Made by a program: the position numbers and the translations under genes
Shown here: positions 13,501 through 27,331 of the stretch, piece by piece
How positions within the stretch are numbered: the stretch's first letter is position 1
How the letters are laid out: each line of letters starts with the position of its first letter
NCBI GenBank assembly: GCA_964035545.1
Contig: OZ037765.1
Location: forward strand, 24,422,504-24,486,503
Length of the DNA: 64,000 bases
DNA from: Bugula neritina
Lineage: Eukaryota > Bryozoa > Gymnolaemata > Cheilostomatida > Bugulidae
Reading direction: 5' to 3'
Notes under the pieces: generated by a model
Seen by the model: only the letters and a program-made list of their open reading frames with translations
Told to the model about the DNA's origin: nothing
Database searches by the model: none

Positions 13501-16500
13501 ATAGTATAACACAATGTGCAAGTGGGCATTTCAAACTCGTAAGCTTATTCATATATTATTTAATTACTCTACTTCATACTATAGATGTATTCAAACACAG
13601 TTACTATTTTTAGCACTTCTCAGGTAAAACCTCAAATAAAGTTTATTTAACAAGCTGCTTTAAATTGCTGATCTTTAGGTTCTAGCCTTAAAATTTGTTA
13701 AAATCTATACCAGTTAAATTAATAAACCATATTAATGGTTCATATACTTTTTTATCATTCATGAGAGAATAGGTGTTATGCTCTTTCTTCATAAGGAAGC
13801 TGAGGACATCCACGTGAATAAATGCAGCTGCATGACAAATGGCAGTTTTCTGATCATTAGACTCTATAACTGTAGACCCTCCCCCATCAGTTAACAACTT
13901 GACAACTTCTAGATGACCAGCTTGACTAGCATAATGAAGAGCTGTCCAGCCATTCTAAAAATATATTATACCCTGATTTAAAATGTATTTACACAAAATT
14001 TGCACCTTGCCACAATAATCACAAAATGTAATATAAATATAGACACAAGTTAAATGTAAACAAACCTCATCTACAGCATTTATCTCGGCACCTTGCCCGA
14101 GTAGGAGAGCTATCATATCTAACTGTCCGTGTTTAGCTGCCAGGTGAAGACCAGTTTTACCATGCTTGTCAGCCACATGGATCAGATTAGTATCTTTGCT
14201 GAGTAGAAGACTGATTACTGCAGTGTGTCCATTCTGAGCCGCCAAGTGTAGGGGTATGGAACCGTGTAAAACAGTTGCAGCATCAGCTTGGACCCCTGGA
14301 GAGTTGAGGAGAACACGCACCAGACCTTGATGACCTGACTGAGCCGCTAAGTGTAACGGTGTCAGACCATGCTACACATAAAATATGAAACAAAGATTAT
14401 CAAAATAATATAGTGGAGTATGTCAAAAAATATAATTATATTGCAATTTGGAAGTAAATTGTAAAATTATGATATGAAAGCATAGTTATAGTAATTAGTA
14501 CGTAATTTTTAAGAACATATTAATAGTATTAAATGCTCTATGATCTGTAGATGTAAAGATAGCTGAACAAAATTTTTAAAATCAAATAATATTATAACAT
14601 TAAATGTTAGTAAAAATGGGAAAAACTGTTTTGAATTATAAGCCATGCATAGGCTATGCTTGTTTTACATGCACATGATACTAAAAGCAGCAACTTACTA
14701 AAGTGTTGGAACTAGCCATATTATAAACAGGTATTGTTTCATTTTATTTTTAAATTATAAAATTCAAGTGAAAATTAACAAAGAAAAAAACTTAGCAACT
14801 GCATTTTTGTTGCATGTGAAGAAAAATTTCCAAAATCTTTACACAAACTTTTTATATTAAACAGACAGGATCTTGCAGCTTGTTGGGTATAACTTCACCT
14901 GTTTAAGAGCATAGGCACATATATATATATACATAAATAATATTATGATAATGTATTGTAAAAAGCAATTTTCTCACTAAGTATTTTCTTGTCCTTTATT
15001 TCATATGACTTGCATTTATAAAGTTTATGTTGGCATCATTATTATTGCTCACAATTAGTGTTGTCATAACTTTTGTAAATTAAACTATGCTATTGCTGTT
15101 AGTGATAGAAATAAAATCAATCAATCAATAATATGAGGCAAAATTTAATGCTGCTAATTTAAAGACACTCAATAAAGAAGCCACACAAAGTGCAAGTGAT
15201 TTGATTGCAAATTCTTACATGATGCGATCCCAAAGAAAGAGTGCAAGTGACAAATCATGTGCAAAGCTGATTAATAGTTAGTAACAGCAAGCAATCAAAC
15301 TGGTTAAGAGGATATGTGAATCATCAACAGAAGTTCCTACGCCAGAATTTAGAAAAAATTTAAATTTACTCACGGATTAATTAAATCTATAAGGACCCAA
15401 ATTGCACAACAGCTTGATTAAAAGTGGTCTTAGCTTAAGAATGAAGCCCAAAGCATTGCCAGCGAATTACTCAAACTTGATTTGCCAACATGTCCAATAT
15501 TTAGTAAGTACATATATGGGTACTATAATAGTTATTTACTGATACTAGTTGCTTGACCACATAAGCAAAGAGATGGAAGATTATAGACACAGCAGAAAGA
15601 CCACACAGTAAGCTGAAGGACACAAGCACGCTACTTACAGGGTGTTCAACTCCAAACTCAGCTAGTGCTTTGCTAGCTGCAATTTTGAATCTGCTCGCCT
15701 TTCTTGGTCGTTTCTACATGTTTTTTATTATATAATTTATAACTTTTAGTTAAATGAAACCACAGTGATAATTATGGCACAGGACAATTAAATAAACATT
15801 ATTGATCTTTTACACACATAATATGAGTCTACCAGAAATTATTAACTTTAACTGTTTTTGAAAGTGAAATGTTTTCTAAACTTAGGCAAGAAGCAAAAGT
15901 AGTAAGTTATAGGTTCACGCTTACTAAACTATGTACAAAAACCAGTGCATAAACTATGTATAGAAAGACATTTGAAAGCAAGAAATCACACTAATCAATT
16001 TTTGTCAACATGAAATTTGGAATTGCTTTCTCTTGCAATTGTAGAAAGTACAGTTGGCTATTAATTCATAGTATCATTTCAAAAATAGGACTTTTTGAGT
16101 GTTCATAATGCAATGTGTACTCATATCTTCGATATGAAATGTAAGATAAACTATAAACCAGTGAAACTGATGCAGCTTTAGAAGACTAAAGGAAGCAAAA
16201 ACGTTAAAAATTTGATTCAATCTAGGCACCCTTTGATATTAACTGACAAATTACGGTAAAGTTATTATATTTATGTCTAATCCTCAGTTGGTTTTGCCAA
16301 CAATTTTGACAAAACATTGTTTCATAATGTACAAAAAGTAAGAGTAACAATTACTACAATAAAGAAGAAGAATAGAAAATGTTCCCAACCTTGCAAGTAC
16401 ACCAACATGAAGCAAGTTACAAAAATATTTTTTAAATAATAAATTCAAATATAACATAATAGTTTTTCAGCTAACCTCTTGATTATCTCGAGCAACTACA

Positions 16501-19500
16501 CTAGCCACTGTAGCGGTGAGTTTGTTCAGCAATTCCCGTACAGTGTTTGTTTGGCCAAAGTGTGCCGCAACATGCAGTGCTGTAAACCCGCTGGTGCTAC
16601 TTGAGGTTGTGAGTTCCAACTTATCTTTGAGTACCTCTAGAACTTCAATGTGCCCATGTTTAGCAGCAAGGTGGAGCGGAGTCATGCCATCCTGTGGTTT
16701 TTAAATATTCCCACAAATAAAATATTGGCAATAAAACAATACTCATGTAAATCATAAACTAAACAGTATCACAAAATAATGCATGCTAATATATGTAAAT
16801 GGGGAAGCACTAAAAAATTGAATACTTACAGCATTTTCTTCTAAGGCATCGGCTCCAGAAGCTAAAAGCACACTGACCACATGATGGTGGCCTCCCTCAG
16901 CTGCCAGGTGTAAAGATGTAGATGCATTTGTCTGCATGAAACATTGGAAAGAAAGTAAGAACTTCCCCAGTAGCTCAGCAAAATAGCTTTCTAAACTACA
17001 ACTTGTAGATCTGTTCTAAAAACTTTTTCTTATTCATGACAAATAAAAAATGATCTACTGATGTGCTATAACAAATCATGCAAATACTGTAAACTTTATA
17101 ATCTTAATGATTCGCCTATCCTCAGACAAATTCAAGGGTACAAAATAAAACTTACACTGTTTTTTGCAGTGCAGATGACTGATTTGTTGAACTTCATAAG
17201 TTCTTTGATAACACCTACACACCCTTTAGAAGCAGCTATATGAGCGTAAGTCATTCCTTTCTAAAAGCAGTAATTCTGATGAGAGATTAAAGCATTGTAC
17301 ACACCCCTATGTTATAAGCAACATAATTATTATACTATAAATCTAGAAGTAGCAAACATGAAAAAAATTATTGGTTCTAAATTTAGAAGACTATCAACAA
17401 ATTATCATCTGTAAGAAAACAAATCATATAAGCACCAGTTTTGTATAAATTGCTTGAGAAAGCTATCAAATAATAATGAAGCATTATAGTATGGAAATTT
17501 GTCAGTTTAAACAGTTACATGCATAAGCTATAAAATATATGTTGATGTGAAATAATAACACATAATGTTTACTACATTCAGTACATGCCAATAATTGACA
17601 GTATGCTCACAACAACTTTGGATTTAATATGTACGTAAAGAAAAACATAGGCTATATTTAAATCAATGACAGATAATACTCTAAACTAAAAAGTAGCAAC
17701 GACAATTATGAGAAAATAACATAATATAAAATAATATGATTATAAACACTGAACTTACATTATCCTTTAAAAAGAAGAGAAAAAACTAATGTAAATAACA
17801 CACAGCATAAAAGCAAATAGTAGTATTCATAGTCAACATCATAACAGCATTAAAATGCTTCTAACAACTGTTTTTGTTAACAAGAATCAACTTGTAAGTT
17901 GGTAGTTATGCTTCATTGAACTTTTGCAATATGTAAAGATTGTACATGTAGTTGGTAACTGAGTTTTGAAAAAAAAATTGCTAATTAGGTTAAGTCTTGT
18001 GAGTATTGCAGCCAATGAGAGCAAACAAAATATATTGGCTACTTTTTATTGAATGAAAGACTATACAATTTGTAATTATATAAGTTATAACTTATAAGTA
18101 TTCAAGAGCTAATTTTCTAGGAGCAGACTATAATCTGAGGGCATTCTGCAACTGTTTCCAAGTGTGATGCATACTCTTTACATTGTATTTAAAACAGAAA
18201 AATATCTTCAGAGTGCTATATATCAAAATTTGTAATTGTCAACAAGCAGTTGCCCTTCCCCCCTTGCAATGCAGAGAAAGCACAACTATAAATCAAGATA
18301 CTTTGGATGTAATATAAAATAGATTGTAGGTGTGATGTGATATAGATGATAAGATAGTAGATATAAGAGAATGTACATAACAGAGTGTGTATAAAATGGA
18401 GTGTTTGAAAAGAGTGCATATGCAAGAGCGATGCGAGAGATAAAACGAGATTTCACATAAAAACTAAGAGGTAAGATTGTGAGAAGAGACTGTGTAGAAT
18501 ATGATTGCACTCATAAAGTGTTCAACCCGGTGGCCAGGATTGTGAATTACCTCCATACCTACTTAGAAGGCCTCTTGCTCCCAATACAGAATAAAATGGA
18601 AGTAGAGCAAGCAAAATATATTGATACACCAGCCCTTAGGCTCTATAGGAAAATAATAAAACCCAATGGATTGATAATTCAACATGCCAAGGGAGCCAGT
18701 AAATAATTTAAGTATCTATCAAATAATCATAATTGAAAAAAATACCAGTAAGCTTGCATGGCAGACACACAAAAACATGTTGATATTGGTATTACATGTA
18801 CAGGGAAACTAAATTGCTTTCAAATCACATTATTTAATGCAACTCAAATTTAAGTAACCTGAAATAATTTGCTAAAATTACTGGCCTACAATAGAGAAAA
18901 TAGTAAAAAAAAAAAGTAGGCTATGTGAATTGGATAATAAACAAATGCGCCAATCAAAAATAGTTTGCAGGTTGTGTCAAGAGAAATTAAATAAGTTTGC
19001 TGACGAGAGTGTTAAAAATATGATAGAGAGGTCTATAATAGCATATATATACATAACATACAGTGTTAGCCTTAGTGACCAAGCTAGAATCATGTTTAAG
19101 GAAGAGTTTGATGACGTCAGAATGATCATTTTCTGCTGCAAGGTGGAGAGGAGTTTGGCCATCCTACAAAATTAAATTTAAGGTTGTAAGTCAATGATTT
19201 TATATGCTGTTTATGGCAAAAGGAATCAATTACATCACATAAAACAGTGTAGGTCATCAAATTAATCTAATAAAATTTCATCAATCATCCTCACCTCATC
19301 AGGGGCATTTGCATCAGCACCCATATTAAGAAGGGTTGCACACACAGCTTTCTGGCCAGTTTCAGCAGCCATATGCATAGGCGTCTTTTTAGCCAGAGAG
19401 AGGGCATCAACTGCAGCTCCATGCTCCTCTACTAGCAGTTTGGCCAGTTTATTAAATCTGCAGTTTGTATGTAAAACAGTGATGCAATAAAACAATACAC

Positions 19501-22500
19501 GCACGCACACGCACGCACACGCACGCACACGCACGCACACGCACGCACACACACGCGCATGCACACACACACACATATTTATGTATGCACATATATGTAT
19601 GCATATATGATATATTGTATTTCCTGAAATTGAAATCTATAATATTTTCCACTGGTTTGCTGTTATTTAAAGCCCAAAATCATAAAAAATAGTATTAGCA
19701 TTTAAAATGCTATTACTTGAATGATTCAGATTTACATTAGTAGAACATAAGTTTTCAAACTAACCCATTCTGAGCAGCCAGGTGGAGAGGGGTCAGCCCT
19801 ATTTTAGATTTGGCATTAACAAATGCTTTGTGTAGAAGCAGCATGTTAGCAACTTCCAAGTTGCCACATTCCGCAGCAAGATGCAGTGCGGCTTTTCCAT
19901 GCTGTAAAACATAAATTGAAAACACAAACTAAATTGAAAAAATTTGTGATTATGAACATATTTTACTTTTTAGTTAGCTTGTTATGCTTTAATCAATGCA
20001 AATATATTTCTATGAAAACAACTACTAAGATTCTTGATAGAGAATATATTATTAAAAAATATTTATAGTCAGGTTTCTATTTACAAGACAAAGTTCAAAA
20101 TATATACTTTGAATTCTTATTTTTGTATAATATGCCCAAGAGAAGTTTTGCTTTTTTGACAATCTTTTTTTGAAAGTTGGTAATCTTTGGACAAAATCAA
20201 TACAAAAAACATGCTAAAAATATTATCTGACATAATTTTCACCATAATTTATAGTTTCATTGCATCCACTCATCGCAATTTTGAAACGAAAAGAACAATA
20301 AAATACTATGTTTAAAACTGCCATATATATTTTATATAGTCGTGAAAATATCGAAGTAATAATTTTTATCCCACTCGCATATAAATAGGCTCATAACTTA
20401 CCTCATCAAACACATCAACTCTTGCGTGATGCTGCAGCAGTACCTCGACAACCTTAAGGTGCCCTTCCTTGCTAGCCACCAGCAGTGGTGACCATCCATT
20501 ACGGGCTTGTTTGTTCAAAGCAATTTGAATCTTGCTAGGCTCTATGTGTTTAGCTACCTCGAGCAAAATGTCGGAATTACCTGCCCGTGCACAGTAGTGT
20601 ATAGGAGTTTCTAATGTCTAAAATTTATAAACAAGAATATGTAATACTAATATATCAGTCAGTAAACAAGTAGCCAAATGTAAAACTTCTACTCGTATCA
20701 AGAATCAAACTGCAGAACTTCAAATTGCATGATAGCATGCTACCCACTACACTCCAGGGGATACACCAAACATTATTTGCACTCGGCGTGATGCAGCATG
20801 GACTTCGCAGCATGAAGCTGTTGAGATGTGAATAATTCATTAGTATACTTACTAATTTGCAGCCTGCATTTGTGTCCCCTCCGTAATCTAACAGCAACTT
20901 CATAATATCAGTATCTTCAAAGTCATGATGAGCCTGACTTCGTAACAGCTCAGCAGCTAAATGTACAGTTGTTTCTCCTTCCTATGTTTAAGCATTAGGA
21001 GTAAATGCCATGTTTATTGGCATATGATAGAAAGAATAAGATAAATTATTGTATTAGGAACCTATGAAATATAATATACAATATATTAACATGCATTTTT
21101 TATTATACTTTAAATTAATTACTGTACTATTACCATTCATTTATAAATTATATATGCACTACCACATAACTTATTAATCTAAAGAGAAAAGAGCTTTCAA
21201 CTGATTAAAATTAAAATAAACCTCAATTTTTAAATTGATAGAGAGATAATACTTATTATACAGTCTCTAGCTTAGTTATAGAACCCAAGTACATTTTACA
21301 TCAGCAATGAAGCAATACATCTACAAGGACTACAACATTAACGAAACCTTACATATCACACTGTACACATGCATACCGCAGTAGCCTGGTTGACCAATAT
21401 GGTGGCATCAAATCTCGACTTGGTAACTGTCACATAGCGAAGTAGCTCCTCACAGACTGCCCAATGGCAGTATCTAACAGCCAAATGTAATGGAGTCTCT
21501 CCACTCTACAAAGTAACATAGACTCATAAACTGAGGCTGTAGTATTTACCACTAGCATTATAGGTAAAAAAAAATAGAATGAATGTTGACATCAGACTTT
21601 TTACTGCCTCTCCACACAAGAGAATTAGTTTTATAAAACAAACAGAAACATAAATGACATAAAATATGTCTTTTTTAATGCAGGTAATACTTACAGCTTT
21701 TTTAAAAGAAAGTTTATGCAAAAAAAGCACGTTTAGAAGAACAACAAGCAATATATCACATCAAACAAAGACATGATGCATGGCTAGTAAATAGGATGCA
21801 GCACGATATTACTGCAAGCGTCACCTTAGATGGCAGAGTGGGGTCACTAGACTCAGCAAGGAGGGATTTCACTACTTTCAAGTGACCGTGGCGAGAGGCA
21901 ATGTGCAATGCAGTTTCTCCGTTCTGATATAAAATACATGAACTTTTAATTCTATATATTCAAGAGATGAAATTAAATACGTAAAAATTTTTGGCTTATT
22001 TAAGCACTTTTTTAAATTATTGCTAATATGTTTCGCAGGAAAATTAAAATGTATAAAAGACTGCAATTCAACATACATCCATGTCATTGTTAACATCAGC
22101 GCCGCATCGAATCAGCATGTCTACACATTGCTCAGCTCCAGCTATCCGTGACGCAATGTGTAGAGGTGTCTCTTTACACTGCAACAAGAACAATTTATAT
22201 AACTTTGCAAGCATGCATTTAATTGCCATGAACTTATAACTTCAACAAACCTAAATCAGGTTTTTGGCACAATTAACTTGACAAACAATAAAAAATCCTT
22301 AGCAAAAGAACCCACCTTTCCTCCTTTTAATTCAACTTGTGCTCCATATCCTAAGAGAGTTTGAATGACTAAAGGCTGACATGCTTCCACGGCTATATGT
22401 AGTGAGGTGTATTGATCCTAGACATAGCAATACACTAATTATTCATGCTAAAAACTTTGCATAATAACTTGCATTTAATAAGACGTATTTCTTATTAAAT

Positions 22501-25500
22501 AAGTACAAAACTTATTGAAACTGGCAAAATACAAACATTTATTATAGATTTCATAAATTTAATTGATTGATTTGATTATTTATGGACGAAGGTAATGCAC
22601 GCAGTTGTTCTACAGAAAGGTTATTTTTGCTAAAATAGAAAATTTTCTTTCTTGTAGCTTCAGTTCTAAAAATAAATTTAATTACCTAATTTCTTCCTTC
22701 AAAAAAGAATGTTAGTTAATTATGCTGACTATGCACAATATAGCATGGTACTACAAATATTACATAGATTATTATGTTATGCAACAGGAGATAAACACAC
22801 TATAAAAATAGATTAAGACTATAGTTCACCTAGCATGTGTTGAGCGTACATAAAATAGTTTAACTCTAACCTTTGTCTTAGCATCTACAAATGCGCCTTT
22901 AAAAAGAAGCGCCTTGACCACAGCTACATGGCCTTGCTTGGCAGCACTATGAAGGCATATGGCTCCACTTTTGTTAGGCATCATCAGTGGAACACCTTTT
23001 TTCAATAGAGCCATGGATGTTTCTGTGTGTCCTATAAGGAAGAGATAATTCGTTCATTAAAAGCATTGAAAGACCCTCTAAAGTCTAAGATAAGAACTCA
23101 ATATAATATACAGATGCAAAAACCACAAGCCAATTGGTGTTTCATTTGAATGCATTTATGTCAACCTACTATACAGCATGTAATATGTCAAGTGGGAAAC
23201 CATTCAGCAATGATTGCGGATTTCATGGCTAACATCCTCTTTGATATACTAAGAGCAAGTTTTTACCTGATTCAGCAGCAACATGTAACAATGTGCTGCC
23301 GTCATACGTGCGAGCTAAAGGATCAGCCTTGACCTTGTCAGTCAGCAACTCCACAAGGCTAGTGTTGCCATACTGAGCTGCTACATGCAATGCTGTCCTG
23401 TTAAACTGTAATATATGTAGGTACTTAATAAATGCATATAAAAGCTGTTATATAAAGTTTTAGCATTGTAGAAACACAAAATTCTGTCACATTAAGCACT
23501 GCATTTGACAATGTTTTTACATACAATATAACCAAAACACACTGCTTATATCTACAAATAAATTAAATGATGCCAAAGCATTTCAACTTTCAGCTGCACA
23601 TTATAGACTTGTAAAAGGTTTAGGCAATGTAATAATAAGATTTAAACTACTCATAAAATATAAGTCCTATAATGTAATGTTCAGATAAGCATGAAGCATT
23701 TCGAGTTCGCTTTTCTTAAGAAAAAGTTGCTCTTTGGATACAAAACATGCTGCGATTTAAATTTAAGCAATTTCAAGCAGATCTCAAATAATTTTTGATG
23801 AACTATTCTAAACCGTTTTTTATTTTATGACACCAAAGATGGAAATAAATTATATAACTTGGATGTTGTATATGTTCAATGAAATGCATTTGGTAGGTTA
23901 AGAGCTGTTTGTATTTTATACTAAATTTAAATGTCTATTATTCTGTACTCAGTGACAACAGCTACCTGTGCATGCTATCAATGTTGCTAAATCATGATTG
24001 GTCTATTGGAATAGTAAATTCTAATAATAGTTTTATTCAAAGTGCAAACTGATACGACTCAGTATATCTACCTGATCACATATGTTGGGGTCAGCCTGAA
24101 TGCTGTGCAGATATTTGATCATAGCTTCATCTCCCTCCTCAACACTTACATGCAAAGGAGCCAAGCCAGCCATCTAATATATGTAGGGGAGGTAACTATG
24201 CAGGACATGTAGGATTTCAATAGCTCAACTTAAATTTCTGTTATTTAATTAGTACCTTTTCTGCACTACATAATACTTTATTGTAGCAAACCATGAATTA
24301 GCTAAAAACATAGCATTAGTAAGCTCACAGTAAAATTTGTATTAATTAAATATTGCCAAAGAGAATGTTTATAACATCCCAATAAAACATACTGCTTTAA
24401 TGTATAAGACTATACTGTATCATGTTATACTAAATACAGAACTCTTATTTTTTCTAGTCATTTAAAACAAACTTTCAGATTTTAATAGCTTCATAATAAC
24501 AGATTAGCTATTGTTGTTGTAATGATAAATATCCTATGCTATAACTAGAACTTATTAAATACTTCACTGTAAAGAAGGAATAAGCATTATGCTAGCAGCT
24601 AGTATATGCGTGTGTTTTAAATTTAAGTATCAAATTTGCAATCTATTTTTTCATTTATCACAAGTTGGCTAATAGAATGGCCATAAAAATTGTTCCAGTA
24701 TTGGATAGAATAATTCTTACATTTTGGGCATTAACACTGGCACCATGCTCATATACCAGCTTAGCCAATTCAATATCCCTTTTCTGTGCAGCCAGATGCA
24801 AAATAGTATCTCCACTAGTCTGAGTACAATAGAGAAAAATCATTAATATAAGCAATTAAAAAACAATGCATTGAACCGATAAGGTGATACCAATATACAG
24901 TAATAATAATTATGACTTTGCAAAATGTCACTAATTTTGTTATAAACAACTTCATAGAAACATACTTTCAGCTGAGCAGTCACTTGCAAATCTGAGATTT
25001 GTTGCAACAGTTCTTTGCATGTTGCCAAACTACCACTCTCTGCTGCCGCAAATAATGGTATGGCACCGTGCTAAAAGATTTCACAGTTAAAGCATAAATA
25101 GTGCAAAATCAAATGATAAGCCAGCATGTATTGCATAATTAGTGAACACATGTATGCTAGCATGCAGGATAATTAGAAGGATGTGTTTTTTAAATGCATA
25201 AAAATGTTCGTATAATTGCATAAAACCTATGATGTGCAACACCCATAATACCATATCAATATACATGCACATATGTATGACTTTGCTGGAGGAAGAGGTA
25301 TATTGGCCTAGAATATTATTCATCATAACAAATAAAATCATACTAAATTAAATGGCACTTGCTTTGTCTGCTACTAATAGGGCTTCCTTTGGGGAAAATT
25401 TTAGAATTTGCTGAACCATACTAAGGGTATTGAGACCTCTTGCACAAGCCAAATGTAAAGCTGACCTCTGGTCAATCTAAAAAAGGCAAAAGTTCATTAG

Positions 25501-27331
25501 CTGTTATTCTCCTCAATCACTATTTTAGCAAGGGAAGAATATAATTTTTATACTTATATTTTTATTCAAAATACAGAACAAATTATACTGATCTTGAAAT
25601 ATAGCACCCGAGAGAGCAAATGCTTCAGTATATAAGAATTACATCACATTGTAAAAAATATCCGTTGAGAAATTTTGTAGAAAATTTGATGCCTATGAAA
25701 AATATAATTTACATCCTTTTTGCTTCATGAAAAGTGCCAGAAGTGTGAGAAGCATTGGACACAAAAGGTAATTTGGTGACATCCCACACTTAATAACTTC
25801 ACTATTACAAACTCAATATTGAATTCGGAAAATAAGGACATCAATAGAAGCTGAAAGACAGCAAAAATAGCCCTATTTTCATTTGGTTTTTTGATGAATC
25901 AAAGCAGGGAATTACAAATCAGACATTTTTAAAAAATATTGGTCTAAAAAGTCAAGTATAGAACAAGTTATTGTATATGACGTATTCTGAATAATATGGT
26001 TACATCCCATATTCTATACCCAATGCAATACAAAATTGACCAATAATAACTGGATAATGCGAAGTACCAACAACAAAGAAATTGCCAGCACTTGGCATGA
26101 ATAAAGGTAAACAGGTCATATATATAATATTCTAATGAATACACGTGAATACTAATGGGAACATAATTAAGGAGAAAATCAGGAAATTGTACTGTTTGAG
26201 GCACAAAGAAGATGTCAAATGGTTGATCATATAACAATATGTGATGGTTGTTGTGAAGCAGACACTAGTTGCTAGGATACTGACTCTCATTGCGTGCTCA
26301 ATAATAATGAAGTGTGTTGGTGCTAGCCAGCACGCAAACGTTATTCCATATTCTGAAACCTGAATTCGAATGTAGAAATCATCACTACAGAAATGTTTAT
26401 TACCAGAATGCAAACTTTTATTGTCACTACAGTTTGACATAGATGATAAATGTAGAAAATAAAATGCAATAGAAACTAATATACCATATAACATACATTG
26501 TCCAGTGCAGCGACGTCAGCTTTTCTAGACAGCAAACATTTGACAACGTCAGCCTTGGCATAATTGGCTGCATAATGCAAAGCAGATCTGCCATGCTAGG
26601 AAAGTAAGTGAGAAACAATAAATGAACCATTCATGATGCGATACTCTAAACAAGCAATGAACTTATTATGTTGTAGCTTATATATACTAGTTTCAATAAC
26701 TATAAACGATGACAATGTTTATGGTACTTCTATATAATGCTGTAAATAGATATACTCCAATAACCCTCTCAAGAATTCTCATAAAACAGTTTCAACTCTG
26801 CATCTATAACAACATGAAGTAACCCTTATAAAGATAGTAGTTTACAATAGGCTGCCAAGGCAGCTTTAGTGAACAGTTAGTACGTTTTTTATTATTTGCT
26901 ATTAGTTATACAAAAATAATACAAAATAATATACCTGATCTAGAGCATTAATATCAGCTCCAAATTCACACAAACGTTCCACCAAAACCAGCTTGTTTTC
27001 TCTACAGCTGTACATCAATGAAGTTATCCCATCTCCCTGTAAAAAATGTTATTTTAATTTCTTTATGTTTTTCACCTCACCATAACATTTTCAACAGGTC
27101 TATAAACTATAAAATAAAAGTTAGTAGAGCATTGAACAATTTTTGGTAAAAAATATCATAACAGCCGGAATAGCTACTCACCTTGGTGTAGTTTATTTCT
27201 TCAGCACCCTTTTTAAGAGTTCGAAGAATGCTATCAGCTTGACCCCATTCATTGTTCGCACAAAGTCGCAATATGGTTGCTTGTGGAATATCTTCATAAG
27301 ATTCGTCTGATGCTGGGCTGCCACCAGACAT
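10540..27331 (-). CDS. TRPN/NOMPC mechanotransduction channel, complete
   Basis: Mechanically gated cation channel with an ankyrin spring tethered to microtubules. Exons, 5' to 3': 27331-27182, 27036-26935, 26595-26497, 25476-25363, 25070-24966, 24819-24721, 24173-24072, 23405-23267, 23031-22871, 22417-22316, 22178-22077, 21923-21825, 21505-21377, 20981-20853, 20617-20402, 19901-19765, 19457-19295, 19163-19062, (17764-17759), 17260-17156, 16931-16830, 16691-16476, 15713-15639, 14371-14066, 13954-13748, 12698-11330, 10991-10848, 10667-10540. Total about 1635 residues, close to fly NOMPC. I count 29 ankyrin repeats, the NOMPC number. The 1369-nt exon carries the linker, S1 onset WKTWKIFFFFLAF, the FLSFHHLFGPWAIIIG segment, pore FELLFFSLFGLVD (about 1436-1450), S6 with INLLIAMMSDTYQRIQAQSD, and TRP helix WKFGRAKLIRNM. 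The last exon ends with a short basic motif, EKAINWRSVVRKYY. Start: the Met at 27331 has AAA upstream; an in-frame Met at 27394 is possible. Confidence 0.97.
17759..17764 (-). other. Candidate 6-nt microexon of TRPN
   Basis: On the minus strand, a strong pyrimidine tract ending TTTTTAAAG precedes GATAAT, which is followed at once by GTAAGTTC. Six nucleotides in phase 0 would add Asp-Asn between exons 19163-19062 and 17260-17156, which are themselves phase 0 compatible. The repeat aligns with remembered fly NOMPC without the two residues, so this could be alternative or spurious. Confidence 0.4.
19497..19580. repeat. CACGCA/CA-rich minisatellite
   Basis: About five copies of a 10-bp CACGCACGCA-type unit, then (CA)n, in the TRPN intron about 40 nt upstream (in gene sense) of the acceptor of exon 19457-19295. 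In gene sense this is a GT-rich tract. Alternating purine-pyrimidine sequence of this kind can adopt Z-DNA. Confidence 0.85.
20688..20762 (-). repeat. tRNA-like sequence, possible second SINE head
   Basis: In the TRPN intron between exons 20981-20853 and 20617-20402. The minus strand shows TGTAGTGGGTAGCATGC (A-box-like) and about 40 nt later GCAGTTTGATTCTTG (degraded B box). It differs from the SINE at 3785 and has no matching body, so it may be a tRNA pseudogene or another SINE family. Confidence 0.4.

Noticed and set aside
18479-18706. Plus-strand ORF in the long TRPN intron
   Set aside because: 75 codons with no recognised family and no splice partners; possibly a decayed repeat, but unsupported.
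19497-19580. CRISPR-like or satellite array
   Set aside because: Short 10-bp CA-rich units without spacers in a eukaryotic intron; a minisatellite.
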